NCBI RefSeq assembly: GCF_000725805.1
Contig: NZ_JOFT01000035.1
Location: 13,625 to 77,624 of the forward strand
Length of the DNA stretch: 64,000 nt
Origin: Streptomyces xanthophaeus
GTDB lineage: Bacteria; Actinomycetota; Actinomycetes; Streptomycetales; Streptomycetaceae
Direction of reading: 5' to 3'
Shown: piece by piece, positions 36,902-48,817 of the stretch
Layout of the letters: every line of letters starts with the position of its first letter
Numbering within the stretch: the first letter of the stretch is position 1
Program-made: the position numbers and the translations under genes
The notes under the pieces: generated by a model
Databases searched by the model: none
The model's input: the letters and a program-made list of their open reading frames with translations, nothing else
What the model was told of the DNA's origin: nothing

Positions 36902-38449
36902 TCACTTGAGGGCGGCCCGCAGGGCGGGATCCGAGGCCTCGGCCCAGACGTCCGGCAGTTCCCTCTCGCTCTGCTCGGCCCGGACCTCCTCGTGGGCGTG
37001 CAGGACGCCCCAGGTGAAGGCGGACTCCCCCGCCCCCGCCGCCTGGACGCCGAGGCCGCGCAGGGCCCCGCGGGCCACCACGCTGTCCTGGTGCTCGCCG
37101 AGCAGGCTCTGCACCGACTTCATGGCCTTGGCCAGGCGTTTCGCCGGTTTCCCGAAAGCGGGCACGGCCGCCTCCGCCGCGTAGCGGGCGCGTTTGGCGG
37201 CCTTGCGGGCCTCGTGCAGGGCCACGTCCCGTTCTCCGCCCGCGGGCAGGGCGAGCGCGTTCTCGACGCGGCCCGCGAGGCGTTCGTAGTCGTACAGCAC
37301 GGCCTTGGGCAGGACCTTCCCGGCGGGTTCCGCGGCCTTCTCCAGCAGCGGCGGGGTGTCCAGGACGGCGTCGAGGGTGTCCAGGAGGGCCAGGTAGCGC
37401 CCGCTGTCCAGGGCGCCCAGTGCCCGGCGCCTCGAATCGGAGCGGCGGCTGTTGTTCCACACCCGCAGGCGGCCGCGGACCGGGCCGATGACCTGGTTGC
37501 GGGGCAGTTCGCCGAGCCGGGTCCGGATGCGTTCCAGCAGTACCTCCTGGTCGCGGTCGACGCCGAGTTCGGCGGCCAGCCAGCGCAGTTCCTCACCGAT
37601 CGGGTCGGTGACCGCGCGGTCCAGCACCTTGCGGTACGTCTTGAAGGCGCTGCGCAGCCTGCGGGTGGCGACCCGCATCTGGTGGACGGAGTCCGGCAGG
37701 TCCCGCCGTACGGCCGGGTCCTGTGCGATCAGGGCGTCGCGCTGTTCGCGCAGGTACGACAGGACGTACGCGCCCGCCGTGCCCTCGGCCGGACCGGGGC
37801 TCGCCTGCGGCGTCCCGGCCTGCGGCACGGCGCCGGTCTCGGCGAGGGCCCGGGCGAGCTTCGAGGGGGCGTCGCTGACGCGCAGCCCGCCCTTGCGGAA
37901 GGTCTTCTCGACGGCGTCGAGGAGGGCGGCGTCCGCTCCGTCGGCGAGTTCGACCTCCACCTCGGTCCAGGAGACGGCGCGCTCGCCCCGCTCGGCCCGT
38001 ACGGCGTCGATGCTGAGCTCGGCGAGCAGGGCTCCCTCGGCGTCGAGCAGGTTGCTGACGCGGCGCGCGGAGACCAGCCTGACCTGGGGTTCCAGAGCGG
38101 TGTTGCGGACCCGGGAGCGGATCAGGGCGGCGAGTGCCCGCGGGAGGGTGTCACCGAGGGGCGCCGTGACCTCGTCGCGGACCCCCGGGGAGACGGGCAG
38201 TTTCAGGTGCCAGCCCTCGTCCTTGCCGCCGGTTCTGCGCCGCAGGGTGAGCCCGTCGGCGGCGAGCCGCAGGCCGGGGGTGTCGTAGTAGACGGCGTCG
38301 AGGCCGACGGCGCCCTGGTCGGACACGGCCGCGATCGCGGCCGTGCCCGTCAGGTCCGGCACCTCGTGGCGGGCGGCTCGGCCGGCCCGCTTCTCGTCAG
38401 CTCGTGTGAACTCGAATTTCCGCTCTGTCTCGCGTTTCGTGTCCGCCAT
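36902..38449 (-). CDS. CYTH and CHAD domain protein
   Basis: A 515-residue protein. The CYTH domain (residues 1-210) starts with ETERKFEF, the ExExK triphosphate-binding motif, and has LRRRTGG and HLKLP strands. The CHAD domain (about 230-515) is an alpha-helical, His-rich region with HQMRVATRRLRSAFKTYR. Such fusions bind or cleave triphosphate or polyphosphate. It lies immediately downstream of the rodA transcription unit on the same strand, separated by 48 bases, so read-through is possible. Confidence 0.93.
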   Translation of the reverse strand: MADTKRETERKFEFTRADEKRAGRAARHEVPDLTGTAAIAAVSDQGAVGLDAVYYDTPGLRLAADGLTLRRRTGGKDEGWHLKLPVSPGVRDEVTAPLGDTLPRALAALIRSRVRNTALEPQVRLVSARRVSNLLDAEGALLAELSIDAVRAERGERAVSWTEVEVELADGADAALLDAVEKTFRKGGLRVSDAPSKLARALAETGAVPQAGTPQASPGPAEGTAGAYVLSYLREQRDALIAQDPAVRRDLPDSVHQMRVATRRLRSAFKTYRKVLDRAVTDPIGEELRWLAAELGVDRDQEVLLERIRTRLGELPRNQVIGPVRGRLRVWNNSRRSDSRRRALGALDSGRYLALLDTLDAVLDTPPLLEKAAEPAGKVLPKAVLYDYERLAGRVENALALPAGGERDVALHEARKAAKRARYAAEAAVPAFGKPAKRLAKAMKSVQSLLGEHQDSVVARGALRGLGVQAAGAGESAFTWGVLHAHEEVRAEQSERELPDVWAEASDPALRAALK

Positions 38450-38497
38450 GAACCGAATTTAGTCCGGAACGGAACGCGACGGCAGGACGAACGGGAA

Positions 38498-39697
38498 TCA
38501 GGCCGACAACGGCCGTTGCACCTTGATCGACTGGAGTAGTCCGATGGCCACCCACACCGCGAACATCGAGGACCCTCCGTACGACACGAAGGGCAGCGGG
38601 AGACCGGCCACCGGCATGATGCCGAGGGTCATGCCGATGTTCTCGAAGGACTGGAACGCGAACCAGGCGATGATCCCGGCGCAGACGATCGTCCCGTAGA
38701 GCTCGGTGGTCTCGCGGGCGATCATGCAGGCCCGCCACAGCACGACGCCCAGCAGCAGCAGGATCAGCCCGGCTCCGACGAAGCCGAGCTCCTCCCCCGC
38801 CACCGTGAAGACGAAGTCGGTCTGCTGCTCCGGCACGAACTGGCCGGTGGTCTGCGAGCCCTTGAAGAGCCCGGAGCCGGTGAGGCCGCCGGAGCCGATC
38901 GCGATGCGCGCCTGGTTGGTGTTGTAGCCGACGCCCGCGGGGTCGAGGGAAGGGTTGGCGAAGGCCGCGAAGCGGTTGATCTGGTACTCGTCGAGTACGC
39001 CGAGCTGCCATATCAGGACGGCTCCGGCCGCGCCCGAGCCGAGCAGGCCCAGCACCCAGCGGTTGGACGCGCCGGAGGCCAGCAGCACGCCGAGCACGAT
39101 GACGACCATGACCATGACGGAGCCGAGGTCGGGCATCAGCATGACGATGCCCATGGGGGCGGCGGCCAGGCACAGGGCCTTGACCACGGTGCGGTGGTCG
39201 GGATGGGCGAGGTCGCCCGCGTCCACCCGGGTGGCCAGCAGCATCGCCATGACCAGGATGATCGTGATCTTCACGAACTCGGAGGGCTGGAGCGAGAACC
39301 CGCCGCCGATCACGATCCACGCGTGGGCGCCGTTGATGGTGGCGCCGAGCGGGGTGAGCACGGCGAGGATGAGCACCAGCGAGAGTCCGTACAGGACCGG
39401 GACCGCACCGCGCAGGGTGCGGTGGCCGAGCCAGATGGTGCCGATCATCAGCACGAGGCCGATGCCGGTGTTCATCGCGTGCCGGAAGAGGAAGTAGTAG
39501 GGGTCGCCCTGGTTCAGGGTGGTCCGGTTGCGGGTCGCCGACCAGACCAGCAGGGCGCCGATGAAGGACAGGGCGAGGGCCGAGAGGAGGATCGGCCAGT
39601 CGAGCCGGCGCACCACCGAGTCGCGGGCGGTGAGCTTGGCCATCGCGCCGCGCTCGGGTGCGTAGCGGGATACGGAGAACTTGTTCGCGGTCTGCAT
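38498..39697 (-). CDS. rodA: RodA/SEDS peptidoglycan polymerase
   Basis: A 399-residue SEDS protein with about ten membrane segments. FSLQPSEFVKI, PDLGSVMVM, and the C-terminal GLPLPFVSYGGSSM are SEDS signatures. It polymerises lipid II with PBP2 during lateral growth or sporulation. ATG 39697 lies six bases after the PBP2 stop. The 18-residue N-terminus before MAKLTARDSV is short and basic; an internal start at that Met is possible. Confidence 0.95.
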   Translation of the reverse strand: MQTANKFSVSRYAPERGAMAKLTARDSVVRRLDWPILLSALALSFIGALLVWSATRNRTTLNQGDPYYFLFRHAMNTGIGLVLMIGTIWLGHRTLRGAVPVLYGLSLVLILAVLTPLGATINGAHAWIVIGGGFSLQPSEFVKITIILVMAMLLATRVDAGDLAHPDHRTVVKALCLAAAPMGIVMLMPDLGSVMVMVVIVLGVLLASGASNRWVLGLLGSGAAGAVLIWQLGVLDEYQINRFAAFANPSLDPAGVGYNTNQARIAIGSGGLTGSGLFKGSQTTGQFVPEQQTDFVFTVAGEELGFVGAGLILLLLGVVLWRACMIARETTELYGTIVCAGIIAWFAFQSFENIGMTLGIMPVAGLPLPFVSYGGSSMFAVWVAIGLLQSIKVQRPLSA

Positions 39698-39702
39698 GTC
39701 CT

Positions 39703-41874
39703 TCAGTCCTGCCGTGCGGGGGGCGGTCCGGCGAGTGCGGGCGGCACGAGTGCCTCCGGGGACGGCGGCACGTACGGCGTGATGTCGGGGGATTCGATGG
39801 AGCCGTCGGGAAGGATCCGGGGCAGTTTCGTCTCCGGCTTGAGCAGCAGGGCCTTCTTCACGTCCTGCTTGCCTTCCATGTCCAGACCGTAGATGGCGTT
39901 GTAGAGGTTGCGGACGGCGGGGCCGGAGGCTCCGGAGCCGGTGCCCCCCTGGGAGATGGTCATGACGATCGCGAAGTCGTCGGTGTAGGTGGCCAGCCAC
40001 GAGGTGGTCTGCTTGCCGTAGACCTGGGCGGTACCGGTCTTGGCCCGCATCGGGATCTTGTCGAGCGGCCAGCCGCCGAACCGCCAGGCGGCGGTGCCGC
40101 CGGGCTCGACGACGGAGCGCAGGCCCTTGTCGAGGTCGCTGACGGTCCGGGCGTCGATCGGCAGCCTGCCGTGCGCCTGGGGCTTGATCATCTCGACGTG
40201 CTTGCCGTCGGGGCTGATCACGGCCTTGCCGACGGTGGGGTTGTAGAGGGTGCCCCCGTTGCTGATGGCCGAGTAGGCGGTGGCCATCTGGATGGGGGTG
40301 ACGAGCACGTCGCCCTGGCCGATGGCGAAGTTGATGCTGTCGAACGCCTTGAGCTGGTTGCCCTCCAGGCAGCTCTCGTAGGCGATCTGCTCGACGTAGG
40401 TGCCGCCCTTCTTGCCCTGCTTGCACCAGGAGGCCTTGTTGGCCGCCCAGAAGTTCTTCTTCCACCGGCGGTCCGGGATGCGGCCGGTCACCTCGTTCGG
40501 CAGGTCGATCCCGGTCTCGGACCCCAGTCCGAATTCGCGGGCGGTCCGGTAGAACCAGTCGTGGGCGTCCTTCTTGGGTTCGAGGCCGCCGTCGCGCTGC
40601 CACTCCTTGTGCCCGAGGGCGTAGAAGACGGTGTTGCACGAGAACTTCAGCGCGTCGCCGAGGGTGATGGGGCCGTGCCCCTTGGACTCGAAGTTCGCGA
40701 AGCTCCGCCCGCCGAGGCTGTAGGAGCTGCTGCAGTTGTACTTGTTGCCGAAGGCGTAGCCGGCCCGTACGGCCGCGCTCGCCGACACCACCTTGAAGAT
40801 GGAGCCGGCCGGGGCCTGGCCCTGGATGGCCCGGTTGAGCAGCGGGTAGTTGGACTTCTTGCTGGTGAGCCTGGCGTAGTCCTTGGCCGAGATGCCGCCG
40901 ACCCAGGCATTGGGGTCGTAGTCGGGCTGGGAGGCCATGGCGACGACCCGGCCGGTCTTGACCTCCATGACGACGACGGCACCCGAGTCGGCCTCGTACT
41001 TGCGGCCCGTGATGTTGTCGGTCTCGTGGCGGACCGTCTTCATCGCCTGCTGGAGCTCGTACTCGGCGACCGCCTGGACCCGGGCGTCGATGCTGGTGAC
41101 GAGGGTGGACCCGGCCACGCCCGGGTCGGACTTGGTCTGGCCCATGACCCGTCCGAGGTTGTCGACCTCGTACGAGGTGACCTCCGCCTTTCCGCGCAGC
41201 TCCCTGTCATAGGTGCGTTCGATCCCGGAGCGGCCCACCTGGTCGGAACGCAGGTGCGGCGAGTCGGTGTTCTTGGCCTTCTGGATCTCCTCGTCGGTGA
41301 CCGGCGAGAGGTAGCCGAGGACCTGCGCGGCGCGGGCCCCGCCGGCCGCCGGGTAGCGGCGGACGGCGGTGGGCTCGGCGGTGATGCCGGGGAACTGCTC
41401 GGGACGTTCGCGCAGCTGCAGCGCCTGCTGCGTGGTGGCTTCGAGGGTGACCGGGATCGGCTGGTACGGGGAGCCGTTCCAGCAGGGCGCGGGGGTCTGG
41501 GAGTCGCAGAGCCGGACCTTGTCCATGACCTCCTTGGGGGTCATGTCCAGGACGCCGGCGAGGCGGGTCATGACGCCCTTGCCCTTGTCCTTCATCTTCA
41601 TCAGCGCGGTGCGGCTGGCGGAGACGACGAGGCGGGTCTCGTTGTCGGCGAGCGCGACCCCGCGGGCGTCCAGGATCGAACCGCGCACCGCGGGCTGGAC
41701 GACCTGCTGCACGTGGTTGCTCTTCGCCTCGTCGTAGTACTCCTGGCCGTTGCGGATCTGGAGGTACCACAGGCGCCCGCCGAGGGTGAGCAGCATCGAG
41801 AAGATGAGCACCTGGATCATGACGAGGCGGATCTGCACCCGGGAGGTGCGGCCGGATTCCGGAATATTGCTCAC
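39703..41874 (-). CDS. mrdA: Penicillin-binding protein 2 (class B transpeptidase)
   Basis: A 723-residue class B PBP. One membrane helix (about 17-36) precedes a dimerisation domain and the transpeptidase domain with SIFK (about 355), SCN (about 411) and KTGTAQ (about 612). Insertions relative to the E. coli protein, such as the Cys-containing CKQGKKGG and ESCLEG loops, may form disulfides outside the membrane. It cross-links peptidoglycan with RodA under MreBCD. Next to mreD with 13 bases between them. Confidence 0.96.
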   Translation of the reverse strand: MSNIPESGRTSRVQIRLVMIQVLIFSMLLTLGGRLWYLQIRNGQEYYDEAKSNHVQQVVQPAVRGSILDARGVALADNETRLVVSASRTALMKMKDKGKGVMTRLAGVLDMTPKEVMDKVRLCDSQTPAPCWNGSPYQPIPVTLEATTQQALQLRERPEQFPGITAEPTAVRRYPAAGGARAAQVLGYLSPVTDEEIQKAKNTDSPHLRSDQVGRSGIERTYDRELRGKAEVTSYEVDNLGRVMGQTKSDPGVAGSTLVTSIDARVQAVAEYELQQAMKTVRHETDNITGRKYEADSGAVVVMEVKTGRVVAMASQPDYDPNAWVGGISAKDYARLTSKKSNYPLLNRAIQGQAPAGSIFKVVSASAAVRAGYAFGNKYNCSSSYSLGGRSFANFESKGHGPITLGDALKFSCNTVFYALGHKEWQRDGGLEPKKDAHDWFYRTAREFGLGSETGIDLPNEVTGRIPDRRWKKNFWAANKASWCKQGKKGGTYVEQIAYESCLEGNQLKAFDSINFAIGQGDVLVTPIQMATAYSAISNGGTLYNPTVGKAVISPDGKHVEMIKPQAHGRLPIDARTVSDLDKGLRSVVEPGGTAAWRFGGWPLDKIPMRAKTGTAQVYGKQTTSWLATYTDDFAIVMTISQGGTGSGASGPAVRNLYNAIYGLDMEGKQDVKKALLLKPETKLPRILPDGSIESPDITPYVPPSPEALVPPALAGPPPARQD

Positions 41875-41887
41875 CGCTGCTCCCTCG

Positions 41888-42592
41888 TCACAGTTTCTTG
41901 ACGCTCTTGACGCTCTTCACACCCTTGACGCCCTTTATGCGGACGGCCCGGTTGGCCCGGCCGCGGGCGGTCTTCATGCGCAGGCCGCCGCGCTGGCTGC
42001 CGATCCGCAGCCCGGTGCCGCCGGCCAGCCAGCCGGAGGAGACGTCGGTGCCCTGGGCGGGGCCGCCGCCGGCCTCGACGGCCATCGGGTCGTTCTCGGC
42101 GCGCCGGGCCAGCGCCATGATGAACGGCACGGTGAAGGGCGCGAGGAGCAGGTCGTAGAGGGTGGCGGTGAACAGCAGCCCGGTCAGGCCCACGTGCCGG
42201 GCGGCGGTGTCCCCGACGAGGGCGCCGACGCCCGCGTACAGCAGGGTGGAGGCGATCGCGGCGCCGACGACGGTCAGCATCGGGCCCCAGGCGGACCGGA
42301 AGCGGCCGTTGTCGGGGCGGACCAGGCCGACGAGGTACCCGATGAGGCAGAGCACCAGCGCGTAGCGTCCGGCGGCGTGGTCGGCGGGCGGGGCCAGGTC
42401 GGTGAGGAGCCCGGCGGAGAAGCCGATGAGGGCGCCGCTGACGTGCCCGTACACGAGGGCGAGGGCGACGACGGTGAGCAGCACCAGGTCGGGCACCGCC
42501 CCGGGCAGCTGGAGCCGGCCCAGGACGGTGACCTGGACGACGAGGGCGACCACGATGAGCGTGGCCGAGAGCAGGATCCGGTTGAAGCGCAT
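41888..42592 (-). CDS. mreD: Rod-shape determining protein MreD
   Basis: A 234-residue integral membrane protein with about five helices, typical of MreD in size up to about residue 170. The C-terminus is extended by about 60 residues that are Arg/Lys-rich and end RIKGVKGVKSVKSVKKL, a short KGVK/KSVK repeat. MreD couples MreB/MreC to the PBP2-RodA synthase. ATG 42592 has AGGAGCA upstream. Confidence 0.92.
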   Translation of the reverse strand: MRFNRILLSATLIVVALVVQVTVLGRLQLPGAVPDLVLLTVVALALVYGHVSGALIGFSAGLLTDLAPPADHAAGRYALVLCLIGYLVGLVRPDNGRFRSAWGPMLTVVGAAIASTLLYAGVGALVGDTAARHVGLTGLLFTATLYDLLLAPFTVPFIMALARRAENDPMAVEAGGGPAQGTDVSSGWLAGGTGLRIGSQRGGLRMKTARGRANRAVRIKGVKGVKSVKSVKKL

Positions 42593-42605
42593 GGTCGGTC
42601 TGCTC

Positions 42606-43553
42606 CTAGTCGTCGGCCGGCTTTGCGGGCACGCTGGCGGACCCGGACGGGGTGACCGTGACGGTGACCGTCGGGGTGGGCTTGGGGGCCTCGGGCTTGG
42701 GGGGCAGGACGGCGTCGCGCGGGTCCTCACGCGGCGGCATCACCACGACGCCCACGATGTCCAGGCGGGAGAACCCGACGAACGGACGCACCCAGATGGT
42801 GCGGGTCAGGTCGCCGCGCGAGGGGTCGACCTTGACCACCTCTCCGATCGGCACGCCGGGTACGAAGGGCTTGTTGCCGCGCGACCCGAAGGTGACGAGC
42901 CGGTCGCCGGGGCTGACCTTGGCCTTGCCGTTGAGCATCTGGACGGACAGTGCGCGGTCGCCCTGTCCGGTGGCGAAGCCGAGCTCGCCGGTCTTCTCCA
43001 GGCGGGTGCCGACGGTGAAGTCGGGGTCGTTGGCGAGGACGACGGTGGCCGTGTCGGGGCCGACGGTGCTGACCCGTCCGACGAGTCCGTCCCCGTTGAG
43101 GACGGTCATGTCACGCTCGATGCCGTCCTTGCTGCCGGCGTCGATGGTGACGGTCCAGGAGAAGCCCTGGGCCGCTCCTATCGCGATGACCTCGGCGCCC
43201 TTGATCCCGTACTGGCCGGCTCCGGCGCGCTTGAGCATCTCGTCGAGCTCGCGGATCCGGCTGCGGGTCTGGTCGTCGCTGCCCAGCTTGGCCTTCAGGG
43301 CCGCGTTCTCCCGCTCCAGCGTGGCGATCCGGTTGTGGCGCTCGCCGGAGTCCCGTACCGCCCCTATGGCGTTGGCGACGGGGTCGACGGCGGTCGACAC
43401 GCCCTTCTCGACGGGGCCGAAGACCGCTGCGGCGGCCTGCCGGGCACCGTCGACCGGCGACTCCTCGCCCGCCCTGATGTCCACCGTGATCAATGCGAAC
43501 GCGATGGCGATCAGAAGCACCAGGAGCAGCCGGCTTTCTCGTGTGTCCCTCAC
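42606..43553 (-). CDS. mreC: Rod-shape determining protein MreC
   Basis: A 315-residue MreC: GTG 43553 (VRDTRESRLLLVL), membrane helix about 10-28, coiled coil (about 65-110, NRIATLERENAALKAKL) and the beta-barrel MreC domain (about 120-270). A Pro/Thr/Val-rich tail follows. It scaffolds PBP2 outside the membrane. The larger frame to 43709 is not supported by a start with a ribosome-binding site. Confidence 0.93.
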   Translation of the reverse strand: MRDTRESRLLLVLLIAIAFALITVDIRAGEESPVDGARQAAAAVFGPVEKGVSTAVDPVANAIGAVRDSGERHNRIATLERENAALKAKLGSDDQTRSRIRELDEMLKRAGAGQYGIKGAEVIAIGAAQGFSWTVTIDAGSKDGIERDMTVLNGDGLVGRVSTVGPDTATVVLANDPDFTVGTRLEKTGELGFATGQGDRALSVQMLNGKAKVSPGDRLVTFGSRGNKPFVPGVPIGEVVKVDPSRGDLTRTIWVRPFVGFSRLDIVGVVVMPPREDPRDAVLPPKPEAPKPTPTVTVTVTPSGSASVPAKPADD

Positions 43554-43733
43554 GTGCGGCGGCCGTGCCTTCCTCGTAGTGACTCGCGCGGCGTAGCCGC
43601 TCCGGTGGGACGAGAAGCTGTGGTCCCACCGATCTGTTGCCTGTATATCAACGATCCGCCGCACGGGCCCGGTAGCACCCGTACGGCGGATCCTTGGTGT
43701 GTTCCGCATGGCCCCCTGGCAGGAGGGGGTGTG

Positions 43734-44753
<1,020 letters not shown>

Positions 44754-44976
44754 TTTGTTCCCCTTGTTCCCCATGAGGAGCGTCTGGCCTTCCAGTTGAT
44801 AGCGGCTGCTGTCAGGTCGGCGAGGTGGGTGTGTGGGTGGAGGCCCCATCGTAGTGCCGGGAGTACTGACACCGCGCGACGGGACTCCGGCAATCCCGCC
44901 GGAATGGATACCCGCCCCCTTAGTGGTGACGTCGTGTCCTGCTCATGCGTTCCCGGTGGGGCCCGGTAATACCGAA

Positions 44977-45003
44977 GGGCGACCGAAATTACTTCGGTCG
45001 CCC
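44977..45003 (-). terminator. Hairpin after ndk
   Basis: GGGCGACCGAA pairs perfectly with TTCGGTCGCCC around ATTAC, 46 bases past the ndk stop. It separates ndk from the mreB promoter. Confidence 0.85.
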
Positions 45004-45049
45004 CAGGTCATGAGCGCTGTTTGGCTGATGTCGCGTCAGTACGGCGTAC

Positions 45050-45460
45050 TCAGAGAGCGGGGAAGAACAGCTTCAGCTCACGCTCGGCGGACTCCTCGGA
45101 ATCCGAGGCGTGGATCAGGTTCTCCCGGGTGATGGTGCCGAAGTCACCACGGATGGAGCCGGGCGCCGCGGCGATCGGGTCGGTCGGTCCGGCCAGCTGG
45201 CGGACACCCTCGATCACGCGTTCCCCTTCGACGACCAGGGCGACGACGGGACCGCTGGACATGAAGCCCATGAGCGGCTCGTAGAACGGCTTGCCCTTGT
45301 GCTCGCCGTAGTGCGCCTCCAGGGTCTCCTGGTCCAGCGTACGCAGCTCCAGCGCGGGAACGGTCCAGCCGGCCTTCCGCTCGATGCGGCCGATGATCTC
45401 GCCGATCAGGCCGCGACGGACGGCGTCGGGCTTGAGCAGGACGAGCGTGCGCTGGGTCAT
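45050..45460 (-). CDS. ndk: Nucleoside diphosphate kinase
   Basis: A 136-residue enzyme exchanging phosphate between nucleoside triphosphates and diphosphates. It begins MTQRTLVLLKPDAVRRGLIG; the phospho-accepting His is in NLIHASDSEESAE. Length and motifs are normal. It lies between the DUF4233 protein and mreB. Confidence 0.98.
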   Translation of the reverse strand: MTQRTLVLLKPDAVRRGLIGEIIGRIERKAGWTVPALELRTLDQETLEAHYGEHKGKPFYEPLMGFMSSGPVVALVVEGERVIEGVRQLAGPTDPIAAAPGSIRGDFGTITRENLIHASDSEESAERELKLFFPAL

Positions 45461-45577
45461 GTTGCGGCTCCTTGCGGCATACGGGTGCGGTAGGACGAAT
45501 CTACGCGACGCGAAGGCGCCGCCGCGCCGGGCCTCCCCCGGCCCCCCTCACGGGCGGGACGGGTCTCCCGGAAACGG

Positions 45578-45934
45578 CTACGCCGCCGGAGCGGTCGCCT
45601 CCTCCTGGGACGCCTCCCAGTCGGCGCGGATCCTGTCCGCCTTGCGGCCGTAGTGCACCGCGGCCCACCAGAGACCGCCGAAGACCACGCCCAGGAAGAA
45701 CATGGTCGGCACCACGAAGCCGCTCAGGACCAGCGCGACCTGCAGCACCCAGCCCAGCTCGACCGCCCCGCGGCGCTTCAGCATCCCGCACAGCAGCAAG
45801 GACAGCAGCATCGCGGCGCCGCACACCATCCAGACCTGCATCTGGGCCAGGTCCGGGTCCTTCATGGCGACCAGGCCCGCGAAGCCGATCACGAAGAACT
45901 CGCCGATCAGCGTGCTCGCACACAGCGTGCGCAT
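45578..45934 (-). CDS. DUF4233 four-helix membrane protein
   Basis: A 118-residue protein with four hydrophobic segments and a short basic/acidic tail (RKADRIRADWEASQEE). It matches DUF4233, always found after folC in actinobacteria. ATG 45934 lies two bases beyond the folC stop, so the pair is coupled. Function unknown. Confidence 0.9.
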   Translation of the reverse strand: MRTLCASTLIGEFFVIGFAGLVAMKDPDLAQMQVWMVCGAAMLLSLLLCGMLKRRGAVELGWVLQVALVLSGFVVPTMFFLGVVFGGLWWAAVHYGRKADRIRADWEASQEEATAPAA

Positions 45935-45936
45935 CC

Positions 45937-47469
45937 TCAACCCCTCTTCAGCAACAGGCGGGCCTCGCCCACCGTGATCACGGAGCCGGTCACCAGGACC
46001 CCGGCCCCCCCGTATTCGGCCTCTTCCTCCGCCAGCGTGATCGCCGCCTCCAGGGCGTCGTCCAGCCGCGGCTCCACCTGCACCCGGTCCGGGCCGAAGA
46101 CCTCGACCGCGACGGCCGCCAGCTCGTCCGCGGTCATCGCCCGGTGGCTGGAGTTCTCCGTCACCACGACCTCGGCGAAGATCGGCTCGAACGCCTCGAA
46201 CACGCCGCGGACGTCCTTGCCGTCGCTCGCGCCCACGACCCCGATCAGCCGGCTGAAGCCGAAGGACTCGGTGACCGCCGCCGCTGCGGCCGCGGCACCC
46301 GCCGGGTTGTGCGCGGCGTCCAGGACCACCGTCGGGCTGCGCCGCACGACCTCCATGCGGCCCGGCGAGGACACCGAGGCGAAGGCCTTGCGCACGGTGT
46401 CCGCGTCCAGGACGCGCGCGCCCTCCTGGCCGATGCCGAAGAAGGCCTCGACCGCGGCCAGCGCCACCGCCGCGTTGTTCGCCATGTGCGCGCCGTACAG
46501 CGGCAGGAAGATGCCGCCGTACTCCCCGCCCACACCGCGCAGCGTCAGCTGCTGTCCGCCCACCGCGACCTCGCGGGAGACGACGCCGAACTCCATGCCC
46601 TCGCGGGCCACCGTCGCATCGACCTCGACGGCCTTCTTCAGCAGGACCTGCGCCGCGTCCACCGGCTGCTGCGCCAGGATCACGGTGGCGCCCTGCTTGA
46701 TGATGCCGCCCTTCTCCAGGGCGATCTCGCCGGGCGTGGTGCCGAGCCGGTCGGTGTGGTCGAGGCTGATCGGGGTGACCACCGCGACCGCGCCGTCGAT
46801 GACGTTGGTCGCGTCCCAGGTGCCGCCCATGCCGACCTCGACCACGGCCGCGTCGACCGGGGCGTCCGCGAAGGCCGCGTAGGCCATCCCGGTGAGGACC
46901 TCGAAGAACGAGAGCCGGTACTCCTCGGCGGCGTCGACCATCTCCACGTACGGCTTCACGTCGTGGTAGGTCTCCACGAACCGCTCGGCGCTGATCGGCG
47001 CCCCGTCCAGGCTGATCCGCTCGGTCACCGACTGCACGTGCGGGCTGGTGTAGCGGCCGGTGCGCAGCTCGAAGGCGTTCAGCAGGGCCTCGATCATGCG
47101 GGCCGTGCTGGTCTTGCCGTTGGTGCCGGTGACGTGGATCGAGGGGTACGCGCGCTGCGGCTCGCCCAGCACGTCCATCAGGGCCGCGATCCGCGACACC
47201 GAGGGCTCCAGCTTGGTCTCGCCCCAGCGGGTGGCGAGCTCCTGCTCCACCTCCAGCAGCGCCTTCGCCACTTCGGGGTCGGTGGGCCGGGCGGGTACCG
47301 GATCGCCCTGGGGCGGTCCGGCCTGGGCGCGCAGGGTACGGCTGCCGGCCTCGATCACCGCCAGGTCGGGGTCGCGGTCGGACTCTTCCGCCACGATCTG
47401 GTCGAACTCGTCGGGTCCGGCGAAGTCGCCGAAGTCGCGGTCGTGGCTCTCGGGCTGCTGCTCACTCAC
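45937..47469 (-). CDS. folC: Dihydrofolate synthase/folylpolyglutamate synthase
   Basis: A 510-residue Mur-ligase-like enzyme. An unusual acidic N-terminal extension of about 75 residues precedes the ATP-binding HVTGTNGKTSTARM; LDAAHNPAGA marks the C-terminal domain. It adds glutamate to folates. GTG 47469 starts MSEQQPES. The divergent mreB-like gene begins 117 bases away. Confidence 0.95.
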   Translation of the reverse strand: MSEQQPESHDRDFGDFAGPDEFDQIVAEESDRDPDLAVIEAGSRTLRAQAGPPQGDPVPARPTDPEVAKALLEVEQELATRWGETKLEPSVSRIAALMDVLGEPQRAYPSIHVTGTNGKTSTARMIEALLNAFELRTGRYTSPHVQSVTERISLDGAPISAERFVETYHDVKPYVEMVDAAEEYRLSFFEVLTGMAYAAFADAPVDAAVVEVGMGGTWDATNVIDGAVAVVTPISLDHTDRLGTTPGEIALEKGGIIKQGATVILAQQPVDAAQVLLKKAVEVDATVAREGMEFGVVSREVAVGGQQLTLRGVGGEYGGIFLPLYGAHMANNAAVALAAVEAFFGIGQEGARVLDADTVRKAFASVSSPGRMEVVRRSPTVVLDAAHNPAGAAAAAAAVTESFGFSRLIGVVGASDGKDVRGVFEAFEPIFAEVVVTENSSHRAMTADELAAVAVEVFGPDRVQVEPRLDDALEAAITLAEEEAEYGGAGVLVTGSVITVGEARLLLKRG

Positions 47470-47586
47470 GGCACCAGTCTACGGACGGGGGCCCCCGGGA
47501 CTTCCGGCCCGGGCGTTTCGGGACCTTCGGCGACCTGAGCGACCAGATCGTTATGCAAGCCTTGCGGACACGAGATAGGGGACCAA

Positions 47587-48636
<1,050 letters not shown>

Positions 48637-48712
48637 GCCCTGCGCCCTGCGGCCCGCGCACTTCGCCCTTCGCCTTTCGCCTTTCGCCCGGGCGAGTGAG
48701 CCGAAGGGGCGC

Positions 48713-48788
48713 GCCGGGGAGTGAGGGCGGACGCGCGGAGGACCGCGAGGCACGAGCGGTACGAGCACGTGCGCCCTCACTCCCCGGC
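48713..48788. terminator. Long hairpin between mreB2 and histidine kinase
   Basis: A perfect 17-bp inverted repeat (48713-48729 and 48772-48788) encloses a 42-base, partly palindromic loop. Tandem TTCGCC(T) units (about 48662-48688) lie just before. It separates two convergent genes. Confidence 0.8.
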
Positions 48789-48817
48789 AACAAGCGCCCC
48801 GGAGGCGAACCGAGCCC

